Assembly (NCBI GenBank): GCA_018141845.1
Contig: CP073340.1
Location: 1,699,001-1,763,000, forward strand
DNA: 64,000 nt
From: Lachnospiraceae bacterium oral taxon 096
GTDB taxonomy: Bacteria; Bacillota; Clostridia; Lachnospirales; Lachnospiraceae
Direction of reading: 5' to 3'
Part shown: piece after piece, positions 45,487 through 55,336 of the stretch
How the letters are laid out: the number at the start of each line of letters is the position of its first letter
How positions within the stretch are numbered: the stretch's first letter is position 1
Translations under genes and position numbers: made by a program
The notes under the pieces: generated by a model
Told to the model about the DNA's origin: nothing
What the model saw: the letters and a program-made list of their open reading frames with translations, nothing else
Databases searched by the model: none

Positions 45487-46042
45487 AATCAATTTTAGAC
45501 GTGACCCTGTATCCGATAGGCGATTCTTAACTAAAGATGACACTATCACATTGTTACGAGAACATAATCTTTTATATGATGATGCAACTGACAAACGACG
45601 AGATGTTATCTACGCCCGTGTATCATCGCATGACCAGAAGTCTCATGGCGATTTAGACAGGCAGATTCGGTTTCTTATTGACCAATCAGATAACTTACAA
45701 AATGTAGTTGTACTGTCAGAAGTTGGTTCCGGTTTGAATGATAAACGTAAGAAATTACAACAGTTACTTAAAATGGTTATGAATGATGAAGTAAATCGTG
45801 TATTTGTAACCTATCGTGACCGTTTAACTCGTTTCGGTTTTAATTATCTCGAAACCATGTTTAATGCTAAAGGTGTCGAAATCGTTATTGTCAAACAACA
45901 AACGGAAACAATGTCTGTCGAACAGGAGTTTATGAACGATATGATGTCACTTATCGCATCGTTTTCAGGCAAGCTCTATGGTATGCGGTCAAAAGGTAAA
46001 CAGGAAAATAAGAAAGGACAAAGCAATGACCCAAAATCATAA
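45487..46042 (+). pseudogene. tnpA: IS607 serine-recombinase transposase, 5'-truncated
   Basis: The frame codes for the end of a MerR-like DNA-binding domain (FRRDPVSDRRFLTKDD, from 45494). The complete small serine-recombinase catalytic domain follows: YARVSSHDQ with the serine nucleophile, DRQIRFL, and YRDRLTRFGF with the catalytic arginines. IS607 transposases normally begin with a full helix-turn-helix of about 60 residues; here roughly the first half is missing. No ATG or GTG occurs in frame; the first possible start is TTG 45551 without a ribosome site, giving 163 residues. The DNA-recognition domain is therefore lost and the enzyme is probably inactive. The catalytic part shows no frameshifts, so the loss is not old. 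Confidence 0.8.
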
Positions 46043-46190
46043 AGAAATGACGCTAAAGGAACTAGAGGAATGGTTAAGGAAAGAACAAGTTGAACGTTTG
46101 TTCTTAGAACATTATCTAACTCTTGTAGGTAAAGATAATCAAAAGGTAAAACTAGCTGATCATCTTAATTTAGACGATATTATGGAATAG
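46026..46190 (+). CDS. Small accessory protein between tnpA and tnpB
   Basis: 54 residues from ATG 46026, overlapping the tnpA end by 17 nt, with AAAGGA about 9 nt upstream. The protein is charged and predicted helical (KELEEWLRKEQVERLFLEHY, then DHLNLDDIM), with no known motif that I can name. The tnpB gene begins 14 bp downstream, so the three genes form one unit. The overlap, the ribosome site and the element-like codon use argue for a real gene. A role as a regulator or partner of the transposition or TnpB machinery is inference. Confidence 0.5.
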   Translation: MTQNHKEMTLKELEEWLRKEQVERLFLEHYLTLVGKDNQKVKLADHLNLDDIME

Positions 46191-46204
46191 AAAGGCACTC
46201 ATTC

Positions 46205-47539
46205 ATGCAAAAACGTAAGTTTACAGTTGTAACTCAACTACACGATAAGAACAATTCTCAAATTATTGAATATGTTGAAAATTCTCGTGCGACTTACGCT
46301 CACGCTATGAGAAAAACCTTTCAACACATTAAGCATACAGACAATTTTAATAAGTCAGCTTATAACACATATTTACAAAATCAATACAGTATTACTAAGC
46401 GTACTGCTAATTCTATTATATCTGATGCACAAGGACGATTGAGTGCTTTAATTGAGTTGAAACGACACGAAAAACAGGTTCTTGAACATAAGATTGATTA
46501 TTTTGAGACAAAAGTTATCCCTCAATTACAAAAACAACGTGACGATAACTGTGCGATGTTACGAGCTGGTTTGTTTGTCAATCTAACCAAACATCGTAAT
46601 CTCAAACGAAAGCTGGTTGCTAAGAAAAACAAGCTCAATCGTATGAAACAGAAGCTAAGTAATCTCGATTACCAACTAGAATCAGGTCAAGTCAAAATTT
46701 GTTTTGGTACGAAAAACTTATTAAATAAAGATTACGCCGGGTTCATTGAACATCGTGATAATCAGATGTCATTTGTTGGAACAAAAACGGAAACCTCTGG
46801 TAATCAACTCTTACAGTTGAACTATAACAAACTGAATAACCAGTTCAATATTAAGCTCCGTAAGGACTTTGGTGGTTTCAAGACGACTCAAGGGAATGAT
46901 AAATACGCTTTTGGGAAAGTATATTTTAATCATCATAAACAAGAGATTATTTCCATTTTAGAACAAAAGAATAGTCCTCTTTCGTATAAGATTATCAAGC
47001 GTTATGGACGATACTATCTCTATTGCACCTTTGAAATCCAACAAGAGGATACTGATATAATGACTCGCAGCACTCATGGTGTCATTGGTCTTGATTTTAA
47101 TAAGGGGTTTGTGACCTTAACCGAAACGAATGCGTTTGGACACATGATTCAAAACCAATTCTTACCATACAGGTTTCAACAAGGACAGGCTACAAAGTCT
47201 GACTTACAAGCTATCGCCAACGATATTGTTAAACTTGCTTTAACTACTGGCAAAGATGTGACGATTGAGGACCTTAATTTTAAGCGTACGAAAGCTAAAA
47301 CAGAATCCAAGCATGGTAAGAAGTATAATGAAATGATACACTCGTTAGCTTACCGTCAGTTCGTTGAAACAATGGAATCCATTACTTATCGCAACAATGT
47401 TTATCTCAATAAAGTCAATCCCGCATGGACAAGTTGGATTGCTAAAAATAAATACTGTCCGCAAATGAAGCTAAATACTCATGTCGGAGCTTCATTTGTT
47501 ATTGCACGACGTGGACAAGGCTTTAGAGATAAAGTCTAA
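46205..47539 (+). CDS. tnpB: TnpB-family RNA-guided nuclease-like protein, variant catalytic site
   Basis: 444 residues of the IS605/IS607 OrfB family, ancestral to Cas12 nucleases. Studied members cut DNA under guidance of an RNA derived from the element's right end. A basic helical N-terminal half with a coiled stretch (about 85-165) precedes a split RuvC domain. RuvC-I is VIGLDFNKGF (Asp near 299) and RuvC-II is VTIEDLNF (Glu near 355). The C-terminus reads HVGASFVIARRGQGF where canonical TnpB has a zinc finger and a D-x-N-A-A RuvC-III motif. No CxxC pairs and no clear third acidic residue are seen. It may belong to the TnpB-related accessory branch. Ribosome site AAAGG precedes ATG 46205. 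Confidence 0.85.
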   Translation: MQKRKFTVVTQLHDKNNSQIIEYVENSRATYAHAMRKTFQHIKHTDNFNKSAYNTYLQNQYSITKRTANSIISDAQGRLSALIELKRHEKQVLEHKIDYFETKVIPQLQKQRDDNCAMLRAGLFVNLTKHRNLKRKLVAKKNKLNRMKQKLSNLDYQLESGQVKICFGTKNLLNKDYAGFIEHRDNQMSFVGTKTETSGNQLLQLNYNKLNNQFNIKLRKDFGGFKTTQGNDKYAFGKVYFNHHKQEIISILEQKNSPLSYKIIKRYGRYYLYCTFEIQQEDTDIMTRSTHGVIGLDFNKGFVTLTETNAFGHMIQNQFLPYRFQQGQATKSDLQAIANDIVKLALTTGKDVTIEDLNFKRTKAKTESKHGKKYNEMIHSLAYRQFVETMESITYRNNVYLNKVNPAWTSWIAKNKYCPQMKLNTHVGASFVIARRGQGFRDKV

Positions 47540-47545
47540 GAAAAA

Positions 47546-47710
47546 ATAACCATAGACAGATGTAGAACTGCAAGACAAGTCCGCATTTCCCTGTATGGTT
47601 ATCAATTTAGAAGCGATACCAATAAGTGCTATTGTATTGGTGTTATATCGAAATAGCATGAGGTATGGTGGATGAGGTTAACCGTAGAACCTTTGGTTGA
47701 AAAACCATAA
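47546..47710 (+). ncRNA. Candidate TnpB-associated guide RNA scaffold / right end of the element
   Basis: Directly after tnpB, about 165 nt fold into a chain of hairpins. ATAACCATA 47546-47554 pairs with TATGGTTAT 47594-47602 (9 bp). CGATA-CCAATA 47614-47624 pairs with TATTGG 47635-47640 and TATCG 47646-47650. AACC 47688-47691 or its alternative forms a GGTT-GAAA-AACC tetraloop hairpin at 47695-47706. The position matches the omegaRNA of TnpB elements, which lies at the right end and reads into flanking DNA. Expression and exact end are unknown. Confidence 0.45.
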
Positions 47711-47771
47711 AACTAATCTAAGAATACAACTTCTGAATTTTCACTATTTTTAGTTACGGTGCCAAAGTTAT

Positions 47772-48242
47772 TTATTCGTTAATACTTTCTCCGTCATCTT
47801 CGTTTTCATCTTCATCATCTTTGTCCTTATCTAGAGCGGAAACAAATAAGAACTTTCGAATAATGAATAAGATGGCGATGGTAATCACACCAATTAAGGT
47901 TCCATGAATTGGTAAATGCTCGATAATCATATAACGTCCCACTGCAAAGAGTAAAACTTCAACAACAGAATCTAGGTCGTGGCGACAGAGCATCTTAACT
48001 AACTCAATACCAATGATAATATTGAACATTTCACGGAAAAAATCGGTCAGCTCTTTATTTCCATGAGCAATATTGCTGTACATCGATGGGAGGTGGGTTA
48101 ACTCAATACCAATGCCGATGATGACAAGGAGAGAGATTAACAACTCTAAGATGTAAGTTGCTTTATAAAAAATCATCTGAACCGCATGGACATTCTCACC
48201 TGTATAATGAGCATATCTCCGATGTTTATGATTATTCTTCAT
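47772..48242 (-). CDS. PsiE-like phosphate-starvation-inducible membrane protein
   Basis: 156 residues with four hydrophobic helices and the family stretches ELLISLLVIIGIGIEL, IIIGIELVKMLCRHD and VIEHLP-type/IRKFLF segments. It ends in a very acidic tail (DKDKDDEDENEDD). The family is named for E. coli PsiE; its molecular function is not established. The leftward ATG has AAAGGA about 9 nt upstream. It is divergent from the cytidylate-kinase-like gene and converges on the IS607 element. Confidence 0.75.
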   Translation of the reverse strand: MKNNHKHRRYAHYTGENVHAVQMIFYKATYILELLISLLVIIGIGIELTHLPSMYSNIAHGNKELTDFFREMFNIIIGIELVKMLCRHDLDSVVEVLLFAVGRYMIIEHLPIHGTLIGVITIAILFIIRKFLFVSALDKDKDDEDENEDDGESINE

Positions 48243-48290
48243 AGAATATTCCTTTCGTTTATTATTTTTCTACTATGAGATGGGAATTCC

Positions 48291-48319
48291 ATTATACTGT
48301 ATATGAAAAGATATTGCAA
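48291..48319 (-). promoter_or_regulatory. Promoter of the psiE-like gene
   Basis: On the minus strand TTGCAA (48319-48314) and TATAAT (48296-48291) are 17 bp apart. Confidence 0.55.
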
Positions 48320-48405
48320 AAGAAAAGTGTGTAATATTTGTGTAATAATTATGTAACTCTTGTGCAAAGCACCATTCTATGGTATCATTGGCGAAAGGAG
48401 ATGAT

Positions 48406-49050
48406 ATGATGAAAAAAAAGCTTATTCTGACAATTAACCGTGAGTATGGAAGTGGTGGAAAACAAATTGGACAGAAGTTATCTGAAATTTTAGATATTCC
48501 ATATTATGATGATGATATTATTAAGATTTCTTCTGAGCATGCAGCAGTGGCTGAAGAGTATTTTAGAGTGAATGACGAAAGACCTGGAAATCATATTTTG
48601 CATAGAATTGTTGGCGGATTGAGGGATGCAATGGATCGCCCTTCTCTGGGAGATAAGTTGACTTCTCCAGATAATTTATTCCGTTTCCAGTCGGAAGTTA
48701 TTCGCGAACTAGCAAAGGAGCAATCTTGTATATTCATTGGACGCTGTTCCGATTTTGTGTTGGAGTCGTCTGGATTTTCAGATTTTATTCGTCTTTATGT
48801 ATATGCAGATTTACCAGCAAAGGTACAAAATGTGTGTGCAGTGGATGGCGTTGATACCAGAGAAGCTTTGATGCGCGTACAGCGAATAAATAAAAAACGC
48901 AGTGATTTCTACAGATATTATACTGGTGAAGCGTGGAATGATCTGACAAGATATGATTTGCCAGTAAATACAACTGATTTAACATTTGATCAGGCTGTAG
49001 AACTGATTTTGAAATATCTCTCATTGAGGGGATATAATAAAGAGAATTAG
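48406..49050 (+). CDS. Cytidylate-kinase-like protein
   Basis: 214 residues from ATG 48406 (or 48409, 213 residues). AAAGGAG at 48394-48400 decides this start over the in-frame GTG 48379. The N-terminus LILTINREYGSGGKQIG carries a P-loop-like glycine stretch of the cytidylate-kinase-like family common in clostridia. DIPYYDDDII, FIGRCSDFVL (nucleotide-binding region) and a RRINKKR-like lid with YYTGEAWND follow. Canonical Cmk phosphorylates CMP/dCMP, but this branch usually occurs beside a true Cmk and its substrate is not known. It stands between two envelope genes without sharing tight spacing. Confidence 0.85.
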   Translation: MMKKKLILTINREYGSGGKQIGQKLSEILDIPYYDDDIIKISSEHAAVAEEYFRVNDERPGNHILHRIVGGLRDAMDRPSLGDKLTSPDNLFRFQSEVIRELAKEQSCIFIGRCSDFVLESSGFSDFIRLYVYADLPAKVQNVCAVDGVDTREALMRVQRINKKRSDFYRYYTGEAWNDLTRYDLPVNTTDLTFDQAVELILKYLSLRGYNKEN

Positions 49051-49073
49051 TTTAAGATGGAGAATATGGATTT

Positions 49074-50771
49074 ATGAACAGACTTAAGGAGTTACTTTCA
49101 AATTCACCCCGTGCAAAAAAGGCTGTGACTGCAGCGGGGGCTATTGCAATCGCCGCTGTATTGGTGACATTTGGAAGAACAAAGGTAGTTGCTTCCGGAG
49201 CTAATGCACCAAAGGCAGCACTTGCAACAACTGTAGCGACAACAGAGAGCACAGAGACAGCAGAAGAAACCATTGTTGTTCCTGTAGAGACAACGCTGTC
49301 TGCTGAGCAGTCACAGGCAGCCGAAGAAAAGAAAAAAGAAGATACAGAAAAAGATAACATTATTGCAGGCTATAGTAATCTCGGCATTGCCAATGTTGAT
49401 GGATTTGTCAATGTGAGAAAGGATGCCAAAAATGATGCAGATGTCATTGGTAAACTCTACAATGGCAGTGCTTGTAATATTGTAGAGAGTAGAGAAGATG
49501 GCTGGCTTCATATCACATCGGGGGAAGTGGATGGATATGTCCGAGGCGAGTATATTCGCACAGGTGATGATGCAAAACAAGCAGCAAAGGACTTGGTAAA
49601 GAAGAGAGCACAGATTACAGGGGATCGTTTGAATGTCAGAAGTGCCCCAAGTGCAGATGCAGAATCTGTAGAAGTCGTATTGCAAAATGAGCGCTACGAA
49701 GTCTTAGAAGATGATGGTGATTGGGTAAAGATTGATCTTGGCTATACTTCGGGTTATATTAACAAGCAGTATGCAACGATTGCGTATTCCTTAAATGAGG
49801 CACAGAAGTTGGATTTAAAGAGTATGATACTCAACGCCTATGATCGTCTTGGGATTTCTAATGTGCAAAATTATTTGAATATTCGCGAAACACCAGATGA
49901 TGGTGGCAAGGTGGTTGGAAAGTTGCCAAGTAAGGCCGCAGGGAATATTCTTGAAGAGAGTGGAGATTGGTATAAGATTCAATCTGGTGGAATTACAGGA
50001 TATGTAAAGAAAGATTACATTCTTACAGGAGATGCCGCAAATGAAGAGGCTCTTAAACAAGCTCAACTTGTGGCTGTAGTGAATACAGATATCCTCAATG
50101 TCAGAAGTGCTCCAAGCACGGATGCAGATATTTGGACACAAATTACTAATGCACAAAAGTATCCTGTAGTGGCACAGCAAGATGGATGGGTAGAGATTGA
50201 GTTGGAGAACGACAATAATGCCTTTGTTGCGACTGATTTTGTGGATGTGCGCTATGCTCTCGACGAGGCAATTCCATTTACGCCTGAGGAAGTGGCAGAG
50301 GAAAATACTCCAGTAGACAATGATAATAGTACCAATGCACCGAGTGACAATGGAAATAAGAATGGAAACAAGGGAAATGCCTCTTCAAAGTCCTCTTCGA
50401 GATCTTCAAGAAGATCTCAAGTTGTTTCCTATGCCCTTCAATACCTAGGAAATCCATATGTGTGGGGTGGAACAAGCCTGACAAATGGTGCAGATTGCTC
50501 TGGCTTTACAATGGGTGTTATGAGTCATTTTGGTGTAGACCTTCCACACTATTCAGGTGCACAAGCAAGTATGGGTTCTCGAGTATCTGCAGAGAATGTT
50601 CGCCCAGGAGATTTGGTCTTTTATGCAAATCGAAGTGGAACAATCAATCATGTTGGTATTTATATTGGAAATGGTCAGATTGTCAATGCAGCTAGCCGAA
50701 GAAGTGGTATCAAGATTTCAAATTGGAATTATAGAAAACCTGCGGCAATTCGAAATGTCTTAGGAGACTAA
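49074..50771 (+). CDS. SH3-domain and NlpC/P60 cell-wall endopeptidase
   Basis: 565-residue exported protein. A basic N-terminus and a hydrophobic span (about 17-34) act as signal or anchor. A Thr/Glu-rich linker leads to four bacterial SH3 domains, recognisable by VNVRKDA, LNVRSAPS, LNIRETPD and LNVRSAPS near residues 112, 185, 265 and 342. An Asn/Ser-rich linker (about 415-445) precedes the C-terminal NlpC/P60 catalytic domain: ADCSGF with the cysteine nucleophile, NHVGIYIG with the catalytic histidine, and NAAS as the probable third residue. Such enzymes cut gamma-D-Glu/meso-DAP bonds in peptidoglycan, with SH3 domains binding the wall. The ribosome site (GGAG, 14 nt) is weak. Terminator follows. 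Confidence 0.9.
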   Translation: MNRLKELLSNSPRAKKAVTAAGAIAIAAVLVTFGRTKVVASGANAPKAALATTVATTESTETAEETIVVPVETTLSAEQSQAAEEKKKEDTEKDNIIAGYSNLGIANVDGFVNVRKDAKNDADVIGKLYNGSACNIVESREDGWLHITSGEVDGYVRGEYIRTGDDAKQAAKDLVKKRAQITGDRLNVRSAPSADAESVEVVLQNERYEVLEDDGDWVKIDLGYTSGYINKQYATIAYSLNEAQKLDLKSMILNAYDRLGISNVQNYLNIRETPDDGGKVVGKLPSKAAGNILEESGDWYKIQSGGITGYVKKDYILTGDAANEEALKQAQLVAVVNTDILNVRSAPSTDADIWTQITNAQKYPVVAQQDGWVEIELENDNNAFVATDFVDVRYALDEAIPFTPEEVAEENTPVDNDNSTNAPSDNGNKNGNKGNASSKSSSRSSRRSQVVSYALQYLGNPYVWGGTSLTNGADCSGFTMGVMSHFGVDLPHYSGAQASMGSRVSAENVRPGDLVFYANRSGTINHVGIYIGNGQIVNAASRRSGIKISNWNYRKPAAIRNVLGD

Positions 50772-50780
50772 TAAAGTGTA

Positions 50781-50818
50781 AGCAAGATGGTTCACTTGAT
50801 GAACTGTCTTGCTTTTTA
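50781..50818 (+). terminator. Terminator after the NlpC/P60 gene
   Basis: AGCAAGA-TG-GTTCA pairs with TGAAC-TG-TCTTGCT (two internal mismatches), followed by TTTTTATTTTTTT. Confidence 0.85.
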
Positions 50819-50837
50819 TTTTTTTGTCTTGTATACT
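50809..50837 (+). promoter_or_regulatory. Probable promoter of the ftsK operon
   Basis: TTGCTT (50809-50814) and TATACT (50832-50837) are 17 bp apart. The -35 box lies in the tail of the preceding terminator. Confidence 0.5.
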
Positions 50838-50871
50838 AAAAGATAGACGAATCAATAAGGAGGAAAGAGCA

Positions 50872-53664
50872 GTGGCGACAAAGAAAAATACAAAAAAGAC
50901 AACCAAGCGTACAGCTTCAAAGAAGAGTAAAAGTGCGAATGCCACACGCACAAGAAAAGTAGAACAGTCAAAGAAAAAGAAGGGAATCAATCCATTTCAA
51001 GCTGAGATGGTGAGCATATTTTCATTGATTATCTGTTTAATTTTGTTTGTGAGTAATTTGGGACTGGGCGGAAGTTTCGGAAGAGTTTTTCGCAGTGTAG
51101 ACCTTGGGCTCTTTGGCTTGATAGGCTATATATTTCCCATTATTTTATTAGTAGCGATTCTTATTGCTCTCTATGCAAAGAATCGTACACATATACAAAA
51201 TAAATATCTTGCATCCACGGGTATTTTTATTTCGGTTTGTGCTATTGCAGCTATTTTTTCAGGAGATAAATATGAAGGTATAGCAAGTCTTGCAGAATTT
51301 TATTCCAGCCAGACAGGTGGCGGATTTATTGGAGGTGTACTCGCCTCCGTTGTGCGTGCCATACTTGGATCCTTTGGAGCCATCATTGTGTTTTTGGGTA
51401 TAATGATTGTATGTTGTGTGTATCTAACAGAACGCTCATTTGTCAAAGAAGTAAGAAAAAAGGGCAAACAGGTGTATTCTTATGCAAAGGAAAGTTACCG
51501 ACAAAAAAGATATGATCAGGATCAAGAAGATGATCAAGAACATGAAGATACACAGGTGTATACGCAAAAAAGAGTTTCTTACAATGAAGCAAAGCACAGA
51601 AATATTGGAAATACGGATAGCATACCTCCAGTTAAAGTTTCACCTAGACAAGGAACAAGAAAAACCGAGGTCTCTGAGCCCACGAAAGGAGAAGAACAAC
51701 GAGAATCTGACCAAATGGTGCTAAAGTCAGGAAATCAACAGGCAGAAAATGCAGGAATTATTGATTCAAAAATTGGAACGAATTCCAGAAAAGGTGACGA
51801 TTTTAGTACGACAGAAGATTTTTTACACAGAGCACAGAGCAGAAGAAAAAAGGAGAAAACTGTTCGAAAAAGAGAGGATTTTTTTCCATATCGAAAAAAG
51901 AAGAATACGATTGATCGTGAGACTTTAGAGAATGTGAGGGACATTTTAAAGAGAAAAGAAGAACTGAGAGCAGAGTTTAGAGCGGAAGAAGGAAAGATTC
52001 CATTTGAGGAAGATGAATCAGACTTAGAGATTCAAAATATTCCTGTTGTCGACAAGGAAAATATTATCAATCTAGCCATGGATGCAGAAAACTATAGGCA
52101 GGATTCTGAAATGGATTTTAAAAAAGAGGAATTTGCCATTGATTTATCTGAAGAAAAATCAGATTTGCCTACGACATTGTTTCAAGAAGAACACCAAGCA
52201 AAACGAGAAAGAGATGGATATCACCTTCCTTCGGTGACTTTACTTGATAAGGGGAACAAAAGGAGTGGACGAATTTCTAAGGATGAGTTTCAAAAAACCG
52301 CTTTGAGATTAGAAAAAACCTTGCATAATTTCGGTGTTGAAGTTAGTGTAACAGATTATAGTGTGGGACCTGTAGTGACTCGCTATGAGCTTCGACCAGA
52401 GCAGGGGGTCAAGGTGAGTAAAATTGTTGCCCTTACAGATGATATTAAATTGGCTCTTGCTGCAAAGGATATCCGAATTGAAGCTCCTATCCCCGGAAAG
52501 GCTGCTGTTGGTATCGAAGTTCCCAATCGAGAGAGCAATGTCGTCCACTTTCGAGAGTTAATTGAGACAAATAATTTTCAGAGCCATCGCTATCGCTTAG
52601 CCTTTGCCCTTGGAAAGGATATCTCTGGTCAGCCTGTCATTGTCGATCTTGCCAAAATGCCCCATCTATTGATTGCTGGAGCAACAGGATCGGGAAAATC
52701 TGTATGTATCAATACATTGATTATGAGTATTCTGTATAAGTATACGCCGGATGAAGTCAAATTAATTATGATTGATCCAAAAGTTGTGGAATTATCCATT
52801 TATAATGGAATTCCTTATTTGATGATTCCTGTGGTTACTGAGGCAAAGAGGGCAGCAGGGGCATTGAATTGGGCTGTGGCCGAGATGAATGATCGATATA
52901 AGAAATTTGCTAAGGCAGGAGTTCGAGATTTGCAGGGCTACAATAAAAAAATGGATGCGGATGAAGAAAAACTGCCACAAATTGTGATTATCATTGACGA
53001 ATTGGCGGACTTGATGATGGTCGCACAAAATGAAGTAGAAGATAGTATTTGTCGCTTGGCTCAGCTGGCCAGAGCTTGTGGTATTCATTTGGTTATTGCA
53101 ACGCAAAGACCAAGTGTCAATGTGATCACAGGTCTAATTAAGGCCAACATCCCAACACGAATTGCCTTTGCTGTGTCGTCAGGAGTTGATTCAAGAACTA
53201 TCTTAGACAGTGTTGGTGCAGAAAAGTTGCTCGGAAAAGGAGATATGCTCTATTCGGCACAGGACAGTTCAAAGCCTGTTCGAATTCAGGGAGCATTTAT
53301 TTCAGATGACGAAGTACAAAAAGTTGTAAATTCCATTGTTCAGAAAAATGGAGTGCCCGATTACAGCAAAGAGACAATGGAAAAAATTGAGCAAGCAGGG
53401 TTAGATGCTACACCGAAAGTTAAAGAAGAAAGGGATGAATTCTTTACAGAGGCGGGAAGATTGATTATCCAAGAAAATAAGGCATCTAAAGGATTTTTGC
53501 AGAGAAGATTTAAAATCGGATTCAATCGTGCAGCAAGAATTATTGACCAGCTCCATGAGGCTGGTGTTGTAGGCGAAGATAGAGGGACAAAGCCAAGAGA
53601 GATTCTACTCAGTGCACAGGAATTTGAAGAAATAGTAAAAGAGGAAGGAAAAAAATCGTTATGA
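50872..53664 (+). CDS. ftsK: DNA translocase FtsK/SpoIIIE
   Basis: 930 residues from GTG 50872, set by AAGGAGG 8 nt upstream. FtsK/SpoIIIE is a hexameric ATP-driven motor that moves chromosomal DNA through the division or sporulation septum. A lysine-rich start (1-40) is followed by four membrane spans (about 45-190). A charged low-complexity linker runs to about 450. The RecA-like motor has Walker A ATGSGKS and Walker [16 protein letters not shown]-terminal gamma winged helix (about 865-930, [19 protein letters not shown]) reads polarity sequences. The ATGA overlap with fhs shows translational coupling. It heads a long housekeeping run. Confidence 0.95.
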   Translation: MATKKNTKKTTKRTASKKSKSANATRTRKVEQSKKKKGINPFQAEMVSIFSLIICLILFVSNLGLGGSFGRVFRSVDLGLFGLIGYIFPIILLVAILIALYAKNRTHIQNKYLASTGIFISVCAIAAIFSGDKYEGIASLAEFYSSQTGGGFIGGVLASVVRAILGSFGAIIVFLGIMIVCCVYLTERSFVKEVRKKGKQVYSYAKESYRQKRYDQDQEDDQEHEDTQVYTQKRVSYNEAKHRNIGNTDSIPPVKVSPRQGTRKTEVSEPTKGEEQRESDQMVLKSGNQQAENAGIIDSKIGTNSRKGDDFSTTEDFLHRAQSRRKKEKTVRKREDFFPYRKKKNTIDRETLENVRDILKRKEELRAEFRAEEGKIPFEEDESDLEIQNIPVVDKENIINLAMDAENYRQDSEMDFKKEEFAIDLSEEKSDLPTTLFQEEHQAKRERDGYHLPSVTLLDKGNKRSGRISKDEFQKTALRLEKTLHNFGVEVSVTDYSVGPVVTRYELRPEQGVKVSKIVALTDDIKLALAAKDIRIEAPIPGKAAVGIEVPNRESNVVHFRELIETNNFQSHRYRLAFALGKDISGQPVIVDLAKMPHLLIAGATGSGKSVCINTLIMSILYKYTPDEVKLIMIDPKVVELSIYNGIPYLMIPVVTEAKRAAGALNWAVAEMNDRYKKFAKAGVRDLQGYNKKMDADEEKLPQIVIIIDELADLMMVAQNEVEDSICRLAQLARACGIHLVIATQRPSVNVITGLIKANIPTRIAFAVSSGVDSRTILDSVGAEKLLGKGDMLYSAQDSSKPVRIQGAFISDDEVQKVVNSIVQKNGVPDYSKETMEKIEQAGLDATPKVKEERDEFFTEAGRLIIQENKASKGFLQRRFKIGFNRAARIIDQLHEAGVVGEDRGTKPREILLSAQEFEEIVKEEGKKSL

Positions 53665-55325
53665 CAGATATTCAAATTGCTCAGCAAGCAAAAATGTTAC
53701 CAATTCGAGAGGTTGTAGAAAAGATAGGTGTCTCTGAAGATGACATTGAGATGTATGGAAAATATAAGGCAAAATTTACAGAGGAATTTTTACAAAAACT
53801 TGAGTCAAAGCCAAATGGAAAGTTGGTTTTGGTGACAGCAATCAATCCAACGCCAGCAGGTGAGGGAAAAACAACCATTAGTGTCGGACTTGGGCAGGCA
53901 CTGAATAAGGCGGGAAAAAAGACCATTATTGCCTTGAGAGAGCCTTCTTTGGGACCTTGTTTTGGAATTAAGGGCGGGGCAGCAGGTGGAGGCTATGCCC
54001 AAGTTGTTCCAATGGAAGATCTCAATTTACACTTTACAGGAGATTTTCACGCCATCACATCAGCAAATAACTTGTTGGCTGCATTGCTTGACAATCATAT
54101 TCAACAGGGAAATGAATTGCAGATTGATACCCGACAAATTTTATGGAAAAGATGCATCGATATGAATGACCGTGTATTGAGAAATATTGTTGTTGGACTT
54201 GGGGCAAAGGCCGATGGTGTTGTCCGTGAGGATCATTTTGTGATTTCTGTTGCATCGGAAGTTATGGCTGTGCTTTGTCTTGCCACAGACTTAAATGATT
54301 TGAAGGAAAGATTATCAAAGATTATTGTTGCCTATAACTACAATGGGGATCCTGTAACCGCTGGAGATTTAAAGGCTGTGGGAAGTATGGCGGCGTTGTT
54401 AAAGGATGCCATCAAGCCAAATGTCATTCAAACTCTTGAGCACACACCAGCCATTGTTCATGGCGGACCATTTGCAAATATTGCTCATGGATGTAATAGT
54501 GTTCGAGCAACCAAGGCGGCATTAAAACTTGGGGATATCTGTGTCACAGAGGCAGGATTTGGTGCAGATTTAGGTGCAGAAAAATTTATGGATATTAAGT
54601 GCAGATTATCAGGGCTTGAGCCAGATTGCATCGTTTTGGTTGCCACGATTCGGGCCTTAAAGTACAATGGTGGAGTAAAGAAAGATGAGCTGTCATCAGA
54701 AAATATGGATGCACTGAAGAAGGGAATTGTCAATCTCGAAAAACACATTGAGAATTTAAAATTATTTGGTGTTCCTGTTGTGGTCACACTCAATGCTTTT
54801 GTCACAGATACAGAGAAAGAATTAGAGTTTGTGAAGGAATTTTGCCAAAAATTGGGTTGCCGCTTTGCTCTGGCTAATGTCTGGGAAAAAGGAGGCGAGG
54901 GAGGAATTGACCTTGCTGATAAAGTCATCGAAGCCCTCGATGAGCCAAAGAATTTTCAACCGCTCTATTCCGATGAGCTTTCGATTAAGGACAAGATTTT
55001 TGAAATTGCGACAAGATTATATGGATCAGATGGTGTAAATTATACGCCAGCAGCAACAAGGGCAATTGATAAAATTGAAAAGATGGGATTTGGACATTTT
55101 CCTGTTTGTATGGCAAAGACACAATATTCTCTTTCTGACGATCAAACGAAACTTGGTCGCCCGTCAGGATTTAAAATTAATGTGCGAGATGTCTATGTCA
55201 ATGCGGGGGCCGGATTTGTTGTTGTGATTACAGGGGCAATTATGACAATGCCAGGTCTTCCAAAGACACCAGCAGCCTATAATATTAATGTAGATGAAAG
55301 TGGAGCAATTACAGGATTGTTCTAG
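53661..55325 (+). CDS. fhs: Formate--tetrahydrofolate ligase
   Basis: Fhs makes 10-formyl-THF from formate, THF and ATP. It supplies one-carbon units for purines and for Met-tRNA formylation (fmt lies downstream) and is the entry of the methyl branch in acetogens. The 554-residue length is standard. Motifs are [10 protein letters not shown] (P-loop), [20 protein letters not shown] and the [13 protein letters not shown] segment. The ATG overlaps the ftsK stop by 4 nt (ATGA). Other Wood-Ljungdahl genes are not in the window, so acetogenesis cannot be claimed. Confidence 0.97.
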   Translation: MTDIQIAQQAKMLPIREVVEKIGVSEDDIEMYGKYKAKFTEEFLQKLESKPNGKLVLVTAINPTPAGEGKTTISVGLGQALNKAGKKTIIALREPSLGPCFGIKGGAAGGGYAQVVPMEDLNLHFTGDFHAITSANNLLAALLDNHIQQGNELQIDTRQILWKRCIDMNDRVLRNIVVGLGAKADGVVREDHFVISVASEVMAVLCLATDLNDLKERLSKIIVAYNYNGDPVTAGDLKAVGSMAALLKDAIKPNVIQTLEHTPAIVHGGPFANIAHGCNSVRATKAALKLGDICVTEAGFGADLGAEKFMDIKCRLSGLEPDCIVLVATIRALKYNGGVKKDELSSENMDALKKGIVNLEKHIENLKLFGVPVVVTLNAFVTDTEKELEFVKEFCQKLGCRFALANVWEKGGEGGIDLADKVIEALDEPKNFQPLYSDELSIKDKIFEIATRLYGSDGVNYTPAATRAIDKIEKMGFGHFPVCMAKTQYSLSDDQTKLGRPSGFKINVRDVYVNAGAGFVVVITGAIMTMPGLPKTPAAYNINVDESGAITGLF

Positions 55326-55336
55326 TGGGAGAAATC

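Larger units (their letters stand above)
45487..47715 (+). mobile_element. IS607-type insertion element (serine recombinase plus TnpB), left end missing
   Basis: Contains a serine-recombinase transposase remnant, a 54-residue middle gene, tnpB and a folded 3' tail. Arginine is mostly CGT/CGA in these genes, whereas surrounding genes favour AGA, which suggests horizontal arrival. IS607 elements have no inverted repeats, so exact ends cannot be read. The left boundary is placed where recombinase-like sequence begins, directly after the patatin stop codon; the right boundary is set after the last hairpin and is approximate. Confidence 0.8.
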
